Origin: CAVPKN01 sp964588495
GTDB taxonomy: Bacteria > Chlamydiota > Chlamydiia > Chlamydiales > JAAKFR01
Length of the DNA stretch: 64,000 bases
Reading direction: 5' to 3'
Assembly: GCA_964588495.1 (NCBI GenBank)
Contig: CAZPPS010000003.1
Span: 1-64,000 of the forward strand
Position numbers and translations under genes: made by a program. The notes beneath the pieces were generated by a model. That model was not told the DNA's origin. It ran no database searches and saw only the letters and a list, made by a program, of their open reading frames with translations. This document shows positions 58,396 through 64,000 of this stretch, piece after piece; within the stretch, counting starts at the first letter, position 1, and each line of letters starts with the position of its first letter.

Positions 58396-59424
58396 ATGAA
58401 ATATTTATTAAGTCTTTATCTTTTATTGACCCTTTCCTTAAGAGCCGCTGAGCCCGCTATTTTAGGATTGGGCTCCCCCTGTATCGATTACATTCTCTCA
58501 GTCGAAGAGGATGATCTGGAGCGGCTCAATTTGCAAAAAGGGGGGTGGCATGAACTACAGGTCACTGCTTTCAACGAGCTTGTGGAAAGCTATTCCGACA
58601 AATTGATGTTCACAGGAGATTGCGCAGCGAATACTATTAAAGGACTTGCCTCTTTAGGAATGTCATGCGCCCTCACAGGAAACGTTGGCAAAGATAACCT
58701 TGGCAGCTACGTAAAGAAGATTTTTGGTGAGCTTCACGTTAAAACCTTGTTCACAGAAACGGACCTTGCGACAGCCCAAGTGGCTTGCCTCGTGACTCCA
58801 GACGGAGAGCGCTCTTTTTTCGCCTGCATTGCAGCTCAAAAAGAAATTGCCGATAGCGATCTTAAAGCCGATTACTTTGAAGGAATCAAGCTTGTTCATA
58901 TCGAAGGTTACCGTCTCACAAATGGAGTCTATATTGAAAAAGCGATGGAAATGGCCCGAAAAAGCGGGGCAAAAATTTCTTTAGACCTCGCAAACGCTGC
59001 GATTGTCAAAAAATATAGAGAACGCCTCTTGGCCTTAATTGAAGAATATACGGACATTCTTTTTCTGAATGAAAAAGAGGCATATAACCTCACACGCCTT
59101 CCCCCTGAAGAAAGCGCCATTTTCCTAAAAAACTTTTGTCCTTTGGTCGTTGTAAAAGTTGAAGACAAAGGCTGCTGGATCGCCTCTAAAGAGGGATTAT
59201 TTCACTCTCCTGCCATCGACACAGTTGTGATCGATAAAACAGGCGCTGGCGATCTTTTTGATAGCGCCTTTTTGTATGGATACCTCAATGGCTATTCATT
59301 AAAAACCTGCGCCTGGTTTGGAAACCTTGCCGGAAGCGCTGCCGTTCAAAAATTTGGTGCTGAGCTCTCTGCTGAGAAGTGGATGGCCTTGCGCGAGTCC
59401 CTTGAACACTCTTCGCAGAACTAA
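58396..59424 (+). CDS. PfkB-family sugar/nucleoside kinase with a signal peptide
   Basis: The 342-aa product has the PfkB fold (ribokinase and adenosine kinase type): ILGLGSPCIDYIL at the first strand, FTGDCAANTIKGLASLG (substrate loop), DLATAQVACLVTPDGERSF, and DKTGAGDLFDSAFLYGYL with the catalytic Asp. The Asp and anion hole are intact. The N-terminus, MKYLLSLYLLLTLSLRAAEP, reads as a cleavable signal peptide, although ATP is not expected in the periplasm. The frame contains no other plausible start before the fold begins. The substrate is undetermined (an adenosine kinase-like sequence is possible). Confidence 0.82.
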   Translation: MKYLLSLYLLLTLSLRAAEPAILGLGSPCIDYILSVEEDDLERLNLQKGGWHELQVTAFNELVESYSDKLMFTGDCAANTIKGLASLGMSCALTGNVGKDNLGSYVKKIFGELHVKTLFTETDLATAQVACLVTPDGERSFFACIAAQKEIADSDLKADYFEGIKLVHIEGYRLTNGVYIEKAMEMARKSGAKISLDLANAAIVKKYRERLLALIEEYTDILFLNEKEAYNLTRLPPEESAIFLKNFCPLVVVKVEDKGCWIASKEGLFHSPAIDTVVIDKTGAGDLFDSAFLYGYLNGYSLKTCAWFGNLAGSAAVQKFGAELSAEKWMALRESLEHSSQN

Positions 59425-59440
59425 TTTTCCCCTTCTAAGC

Positions 59441-59588
59441 CTTCCTGGAGTGCGGCGATTATTCGCCGCCCTTCAATTGACACAGAATCCTCATGGGTAG
59501 TGAGAATGCATTCGTCACACATCTCTCAGACACTAAAAGATCTTTTTACCCATTGCAGGGCGGCGAATAATCGCCGCACTCCAGGAAG
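59441..59588. repeat. REP-like inverted repeat, GGCGATTATTCGCC variant
   Basis: Arms CTTCCTGGAGTGCGGCGATT (from 59441) and GAATAATCGCCGCACTCCAGGAAG (to 59588) are exact over 38 bp apart from a few bases inside, with about 70 bp between. It falls between the PfkB gene and the rpsL promoter. The copy at 63167-63305 has the same arms. Confidence 0.9.
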
Positions 59589-59601
59589 ATGGAATAGTTA
59601 C

Positions 59602-59630
59602 TTGCATTCAATGCGGGATTTTTCTATATT
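59602..59630 (+). promoter_or_regulatory. Sigma-70-type promoter for the rpsL operon
   Basis: TTGCAT at 59602-59607 and TATATT at 59625-59630 are 17 bp apart. A start near 59637 would give a 30-nt leader before the rpsL ATG at 59667. It lies directly beyond the REP-like element. Confidence 0.55.
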
Positions 59631-59666
59631 CTCTCTTCGTATCTTTTTAGTTAATGGAAACTAACA

Positions 59667-60038
59667 ATGCCAACCATCAATCAGTTGATTCGTAAGGGTC
59701 GCGGACACAAGACCCGGAGAAATAAGTCGCCTGCTTTGCAGAAGTGCCCACAGAGACGTGGTGTTTGCCTTCAGGTGAAAACGAAAACACCTAAGAAACC
59801 AAACTCTGCTTTGCGCAAAGTGGCTTGGGTGAGACTATCCAATGGCCAGGAAATCATTGCCTATATCGGCGGTGAAGGGCATAACCTCCAAGAACACAGT
59901 ATCGTCCTTGTTCGTGGTGGTCGTGTTAAAGACCTTCCTGGTGTACGTTACCACATTGTTCGTGGAACCTTGGATACTGCGGCTGTAAAAGACCGAAAGC
60001 AGGGAAGATCACTGTACGGAGCAAAGAAACCGAAGTAA
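59667..60038 (+). CDS. rpsL: Ribosomal protein uS12
   Basis: The 123-aa small-subunit protein lies at the decoding centre. The conserved loop TKTPKKPNSALRKVAWVRL and the GGRVKDLPGVRYHIVRGTLD region are both present. It begins the chlamydial str cluster (rpsL, rpsG, fusA, rpsJ), where tuf is absent, as in C. trachomatis CT439-CT436. Confidence 0.97.
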   Translation: MPTINQLIRKGRGHKTRRNKSPALQKCPQRRGVCLQVKTKTPKKPNSALRKVAWVRLSNGQEIIAYIGGEGHNLQEHSIVLVRGGRVKDLPGVRYHIVRGTLDTAAVKDRKQGRSLYGAKKPK

Positions 60039-60236
60039 CGCTAGGATTGGCTTTGTCTTATCTTCAGGAATAAAACCTGTTCGACAAGACACCAATGCCA
60101 ATCTTAGTTCGAAATTTGCTTTTGAGCGCAAGCTCTAAAGGCATTTTTCGCACGGCCAATCAAATGGCAGGTGAAGCTCAGTGTATTTCCCTTAAATTTT
60201 TTTATTATTTCAATTTAAGAAGCAGGATATTTTTTT
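60039..60236 (+). promoter_or_regulatory. Structured rpsL-rpsG intercistronic region
   Basis: A 198-nt gap separates rpsL and rpsG. GGATTGGC with TTTGTC (about 60046-60058) can pair with GACAAG and GCCAATCT (about 60083-60104), giving a stem near the start. In E. coli, S7 autoregulates by binding the corresponding S12-S7 junction; a similar role here is inference. A weak promoter within the region cannot be excluded. Confidence 0.35.
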
Positions 60237-60710
60237 ATGTCAAGAAGGCGCCGTGCAGAAAAACGCAAAACCGAGGCAGACCCTTTTTATGGGAGCACAA
60301 CTTTAGAAAAATTCATCAACAAAGTGATGATGGATGGCAAAAAATCAAAAGCTCGCCAAATCGTTTATGGCGCTTTGGATGCCTTTGCAAAAAAGGTTAA
60401 TTACGAAAACCCTTTAGAAGCCTTTGAGCAAGCGCTCGAAAATGCAAAACCGACTCTGGAAGTCAAATCACGCCGTATTGGGGGCGCGACTTATCAAGTT
60501 CCCGTCGAAATTAGCTCTGACCGACGCACTGCGATGGCGATGCGCTGGATCATTAATAACGCACGGAATAAAGTGGGCCGCTCAATGGAAGCAGGACTCG
60601 TTGCAGAACTGAACGATTGCTTCAATAATCAGGGCGCAACAATCAAGAAAAAAGATGACACACACCGCATGGCTGAAGCTAATAAAGCATTTGCGCATTA
60701 TAAATGGTAA
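60237..60710 (+). CDS. rpsG: Ribosomal protein uS7
   Basis: The 157-aa protein nucleates the head of the 30S subunit. MSRRRRAEKRKTEADPFYGS at the N-terminus and INNARNKVGRSMEAGLVAELNDC are family-specific. It is 18 bp upstream of fusA. Confidence 0.97.
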   Translation: MSRRRRAEKRKTEADPFYGSTTLEKFINKVMMDGKKSKARQIVYGALDAFAKKVNYENPLEAFEQALENAKPTLEVKSRRIGGATYQVPVEISSDRRTAMAMRWIINNARNKVGRSMEAGLVAELNDCFNNQGATIKKKDDTHRMAEANKAFAHYKW

Positions 60711-60728
60711 GGTAAGGGAGAGTTTCAC

Positions 60729-62819
60729 ATGCCAAGACAAGAACAGGATCAATTAAATCGCGTCAGAAATATCGGCATCATGGCTCACATCGATGCTGGC
60801 AAAACGACAACATCAGAGCGTATTCTTTATTACGCAGGCCGTACACACAAAATTGGTGAGGTGCATGAAGGTGCTGCCACGATGGACTGGATGGAACAGG
60901 AGCAAGAACGTGGGATCACGATTACCTCTGCTGCTACGACAGTTTACTGGAAAGATTCTAAAATCAACATCATCGACACTCCGGGCCACGTTGACTTTAC
61001 AATCGAAGTAGAGCGTTCATTACGCGTTCTCGATGGTGCTGTTGCTGTTTTTGATGCCGTCTCTGGTGTGGAACCTCAATCTGAAACAGTATGGCGTCAG
61101 GCGGATAAATACCATGTCCCCCGTATCGCCTTTGTCAACAAAATGGACCGAACAGGCGCAGACTTCTTTGAAGCTGTCGCATCCATGAAGGAAAAGCTTG
61201 GAGCTAAAGCGATTGCTGTTCAGTGCCCCATTGGCGCAGAAGGTCAATTTGCCGGCATGGTAGATCTGGTTTCTATGAAAGCCATTGTTTTCCATGATGA
61301 ATCTCTGGGAACCAAATGGGATGAGCTTGAAATCCCCGATGATCTTAAAGATATTTGTCACAAAATGCGCCAAGAGCTTCTTGAAGAGCTAGCGACAATT
61401 GATGACACGAATGAAACCTTTTTGACTAAAGTATTGGAAAACCCCGCTGCTTTAACTGTCGAAGAAATCAACGCCGTCATCAGAAAAGGTGTTGTTGAAA
61501 ACAAATTTAACCCCGTCCTTTGCGGCTCTGCTTTCAAAAATAAAGGCGTCCAACAGCTTCTCGATGCAGTCGTAGCCTGGATGCCCTCACCGTTAGACCG
61601 TGGCGAGATCAAAGGTGTCAATATGGACACTGGCGAGCCTTTGAGCATTCCTCCTAGTGATGAAGCCCCGCTTGCAGCGCTTGCGTTCAAAATCATGACC
61701 GACCCTTATGTAGGTCGTCTCACATTCGTCCGCGTTTATGCAGGAACGCTCAAAAAAGGGATGAACCTGGTCAACACAACAAAAGATAAAAAAGAACGCA
61801 TCTCCCGCCTTCTACAAATGCATGCTAACGAGCGTACGGATAAAGATGAATTCTTTACGGGCGACATTGCAGCGTGCATCGGCCTTAAAGCAACAACTAC
61901 AGGAGATACTCTCTGTGCTGAAGGGCATGAACTTCTCCTCGAAAAAATGACATTCCCAGCTCCCGTGATTGATATGGCCATTGAGCCAAAATCGAAAGCT
62001 GATCGTGAAAAATTGGCCCACGCGCTCGGTGCTTTGTCTGAAGAAGATCCTACTTTCCGCGTCAGCACAAACGAAGAGACAGGACAAACGATTATTTCTG
62101 GAATGGGTGAGCTTCACCTCGACATTCTCCGCGACCGGATGATCCGTGAATTTAAAGTTGAGGCAAATGTGGGTAAACCACAGGTTTCTTACAAAGAAAC
62201 CATTACAATGCCCGGCTCTTCCGCCACTAAATATGTCAAGCAATCAGGGGGCCGTGGACAATACGCGCACGTCAACCTGGAAATTGAACCCAATGAGCCC
62301 GGCAAAGGGAATGAAGTTGTCAGCAAAATCGTCGGCGGCGTTATTCCAAGAGAATATATTCCTGCGGTAATCAAAGGGATTGAAGAAGGTTTATCAACTG
62401 GTGTACTTGCCGGCTACAACCTCGTCGATGTGAAAGTATTCATTGTATTTGGATCGTATCACGAAGTTGACTCTAACGAGATGGCCTTTAAGATCTGCGG
62501 ATCGATGGCCCTCAAAGAGGCGGCTAAAAAAGCGAAGCCTGTGATCTTAGAACCGATCATGAAAGTTGATGTGATCACTCCTGAAGATCACCTTGGTGAT
62601 GTTATCGGTGACTTGAACAAGCGCCGTGGAAAGATCCTAGGCCAGGAATCCCAGAGAGGCGGAATCACTAAAGTACAGGCAGAGGTTCCTTTGAGCGAAA
62701 TGTTTGGATACACAACTACTTTGAGATCCATCAGCTCAGGACGTGCAACCTCAACAATGGAACCTGCGTTTTTCGCAAAAGTTCCGCAAAAGATTCAAGA
62801 TGAAATTGTGAAGAAGTGA
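60729..62819 (+). CDS. fusA: Elongation factor G
   Basis: The translocation GTPase of the ribosome. The 696-aa product has IMAHIDAGKTTTSERIL (P-loop), DTPGHVDFTIEVERSLRVLDG, NKMDRTGADF and domains II to V ending with RSISSGRATSTMEPAFFA. Its length and motifs are typical of a bacterial EF-G. It lies between rpsG and rpsJ. Confidence 0.98.
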   Translation: MPRQEQDQLNRVRNIGIMAHIDAGKTTTSERILYYAGRTHKIGEVHEGAATMDWMEQEQERGITITSAATTVYWKDSKINIIDTPGHVDFTIEVERSLRVLDGAVAVFDAVSGVEPQSETVWRQADKYHVPRIAFVNKMDRTGADFFEAVASMKEKLGAKAIAVQCPIGAEGQFAGMVDLVSMKAIVFHDESLGTKWDELEIPDDLKDICHKMRQELLEELATIDDTNETFLTKVLENPAALTVEEINAVIRKGVVENKFNPVLCGSAFKNKGVQQLLDAVVAWMPSPLDRGEIKGVNMDTGEPLSIPPSDEAPLAALAFKIMTDPYVGRLTFVRVYAGTLKKGMNLVNTTKDKKERISRLLQMHANERTDKDEFFTGDIAACIGLKATTTGDTLCAEGHELLLEKMTFPAPVIDMAIEPKSKADREKLAHALGALSEEDPTFRVSTNEETGQTIISGMGELHLDILRDRMIREFKVEANVGKPQVSYKETITMPGSSATKYVKQSGGRGQYAHVNLEIEPNEPGKGNEVVSKIVGGVIPREYIPAVIKGIEEGLSTGVLAGYNLVDVKVFIVFGSYHEVDSNEMAFKICGSMALKEAAKKAKPVILEPIMKVDVITPEDHLGDVIGDLNKRRGKILGQESQRGGITKVQAEVPLSEMFGYTTTLRSISSGRATSTMEPAFFAKVPQKIQDEIVKK

Positions 62820-62829
62820 GAAAAATTAT

Positions 62830-63153
62830 ATGACAACCAAGCAGCAAAAGCAAAAAATTCGCATTCGGCTTAAAGGTTTTGATCAACGGCAGCTTGATCG
62901 ATCAACTGCTGATATTGTCGAAACGGCTAAAAGAACAGGTGCCCGCGTTGTAGGCCCCATTCCTTTGCCGACAAAGCGTGAAATTTATACCGTATTGCGC
63001 TCTCCTCACGTAGACCGCAAATCACGCGAGCAGTTTGAAATCCGTACTCATAAAAGACTCATCGACATTCTGGACCCTACTGGCAAGACAATTGATGCCC
63101 TCAAAACTCTTGCCCTTCCTGCCGGCGTTGACATTAAGATTAAAGCTGCTTAA
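62830..63153 (+). CDS. rpsJ: Ribosomal protein uS10
   Basis: The 107-aa small-subunit protein has KIRIRLKGFDQRQLDRSTADIVETAKRTGARVVGPIPLPT and the FEIRTHKRLIDILDP stretch, both conserved. The position after fusA (rather than at the head of the S10 operon) is the chlamydial arrangement. A REP-like element follows, then cysJ. Confidence 0.97.
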   Translation: MTTKQQKQKIRIRLKGFDQRQLDRSTADIVETAKRTGARVVGPIPLPTKREIYTVLRSPHVDRKSREQFEIRTHKRLIDILDPTGKTIDALKTLALPAGVDIKIKAA

Positions 63154-63166
63154 GGCAGCGACAGTA

Positions 63167-63305
63167 TTCCTGGAGTGCGGCGATTATTCGCCGCCCTTAA
63201 ATTGGCAATAAGCTACTTGGCAATTGAAGGGCAACCAAGCCCTCAAAGGGCATACAGTCCTTTTTGTCGATTAAAGGGCGGCGAATAATCGCCGCACTCC
63301 AGGAA
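63167..63305. repeat. REP-like inverted repeat between rpsJ and cysJ
   Basis: Arms TTCCTGGAGTGCGGCGATTATTCGCCGCCC (from 63167) and its complement ending GCACTCCAGGAA (to 63305) are nearly perfect; about 80 bp lie between, including CAATTGAAGGG. It ends 24 bp upstream of the cysJ ATG, so it may contain or influence the promoter. Confidence 0.88.
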
Positions 63306-63329
63306 AGCTTGCCTGCCATAAATAATGTC

Positions 63330-64000
63330 ATGACTAAATCAACATTTCTAGCGACGATCAAAGACCGTTTTTGCCTCAATAGTGGCTCTGACAAAGAGAC
63401 CTGGCACCTTGTGCTCGATATTGAAGGCTCCGGGATCGAATACAAAGTGGGTGACTGCCTCGGGATCTATCCTACAAACGACCCGGCACTTGTTAGTCGC
63501 ATACTCGAAACTTTTAAGGCAAGCGGCTCTGAAACCATCATTGATCGGAAAGGAAATTCCCATCAGTTAGATTTCTTTTTGAGCAGTCAAGCAAACCTTC
63601 TCAGGCTCCCCTCTGACGTAGAAATGACACTTGAAGCCTTTTGTAAAAAGCTCGGTCCACAACTACCAAGATTTTATTCTGTAGCCTCATCGCAGCAAGT
63701 TGTTGGTAACGAAGTTCATCTGACTGTCGGTCTTATCGAAGGAACGTGCACGCAATACATCTGCAAAAGAGCCCCGCTCGGAGAACCTGTTCTTTCTGTT
63801 TTCCACCAACCTTCCCATCAATTCTCTTTGCCCCCTGAATCTTTTACAGCTCCCATTATTATGATCGGGCCAGGAACAGGGATTGCCCCGTTCCGCGGCT
63901 TTATGCAAGAAAGAATTGCCCAAAACGCTTCTGCAAAAAACTGGCTCTTTTTTGGTGAAAGACGTCAACAAACTGACTTTTACTACCAAACTTTCTGGCA
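63330..64000 (+). CDS. cysJ: CysJ-like sulfite reductase flavoprotein (partial, runs off the window)
   Basis: A partial gene of 223 codons. The ATG at 63330 begins MTKSTFLATIKDRFCLNSG. The FAD/NAD(P)-binding module shows PRFYSVASS near residues 111-119 and IIMIGPGTGIAPFRGFMQER near 175-194, typical of the flavodoxin-reductase half of CysJ and of cytochrome P450 reductases; the flavodoxin domain is absent from the N-terminus. In C. trachomatis, CT435 (annotated cysJ) lies beside rpsJ. The natural electron acceptor in chlamydiae is not clear. The 3' end lies outside the window. Confidence 0.88.
   Translation, partial: MTKSTFLATIKDRFCLNSGSDKETWHLVLDIEGSGIEYKVGDCLGIYPTNDPALVSRILETFKASGSETIIDRKGNSHQLDFFLSSQANLLRLPSDVEMTLEAFCKKLGPQLPRFYSVASSQQVVGNEVHLTVGLIEGTCTQYICKRAPLGEPVLSVFHQPSHQFSLPPESFTAPIIMIGPGTGIAPFRGFMQERIAQNASAKNWLFFGERRQQTDFYYQTFW

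Overview
The window is from a member of the Chlamydiales outside the classical Chlamydiaceae (an amoeba- or arthropod-associated family such as Waddliaceae, Criblamydiaceae or Parachlamydiaceae). The evidence is gene content and order. Blocks known from Chlamydia trachomatis recur in the same order: glyA-clpP-dapF-UPF0158 (CT432-CT429); kdsD, an E2 acyltransferase, gltT and lpxK (CT399-CT402); a SpoU-type methyltransferase, ribE, nrdR, dksA, lspA and an AgcS symporter (CT403-CT409); a metal ABC transporter, obg, rpmA and rplU (CT415-CT420); tsp (CT441); and rpsL-rpsG-fusA-rpsJ-cysJ (CT439-CT435). Added to these are genes the Chlamydiaceae lack or have lost: proBAC, isocitrate dehydrogenase, gmhA, Fic, F-box/LRR proteins and an ankyrin protein. 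The genus cannot be fixed from the sequence alone.

Layout. 0.3-0.7 kb: RNase P RNA. 0.8-6 kb: CdsZ and the glyA-clpP-dapF-UPF0158 operon, where stop and start codons overlap from clpP onward. 6-7 kb: a repeat-filled gap. 7-12.7 kb: a membrane-anchored AAA+ protein, two membrane proteins (one carrying an in-frame palindrome), a GNAT protein and kdsD. 12.9-17 kb: icd, an ankyrin protein, an unknown gene and an AI-2E-family transporter. 17-28 kb: E2, gltT, lpxK and gmhA in one minus-strand operon, then Fic, RNA-modification enzymes, lspA, dksA, nrdR, ribE and an Inc-like GNAT protein. 28-34.3 kb: small envelope proteins, AgcS and two F-box/LRR proteins. 34.3-41.9 kb: tRNA-Ser, a metal ABC transporter, obg, rpmA, rplU and proBAC. 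42-53.6 kb: an accessory segment with an Inc/F-box-like protein and its broken paralogue, a peptidase remnant, Mpg, an IQ-motif protein, two related MFS transporters, hydrolases, threonine aldolase, AlaX and tRNA-Phe. 53.7-64 kb: tsp, scpAB, an Inc-like protein, a glycosyltransferase, a PfkB kinase with a signal peptide, the str operon and a partial cysJ.

The genes cover LPS assembly (kdsD, gmhA, lpxK), amino-acid and metal uptake, D-amino-acid supply for the residual cell wall (glyA, dapF), proline synthesis and translation. A second layer consists of probable host-directed proteins: Inc-like double-hydrophobic anchors joined to AAA+, GNAT or F-box-like modules, together with F-box/LRR, ankyrin, Fic and IQ-motif proteins.

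The most unusual feature is the repeats between, and once inside, genes. (1) A MITE-like element of about 164 bp occurs three times. One copy, with a 5-bp target duplication, has split what was an ATGA overlap between scpA and scpB. (2) A 168-bp palindrome lies in frame inside a membrane-protein gene, resembling the palindromic elements of Rickettsia. (3) Both tRNA genes are followed by a related module: a long perfect hairpin that ends exactly 9 nt inside the tRNA, a shared block of about 110 bp and a copy of that tRNA's own T-loop 9-mer; the tRNA-Phe copy also has a 17-bp direct repeat of the tRNA 3' end. (4) REP-like, TTGTGTCTTTGTG-type and GTCCGT/GGGCTC-type inverted repeats fill most other gaps.
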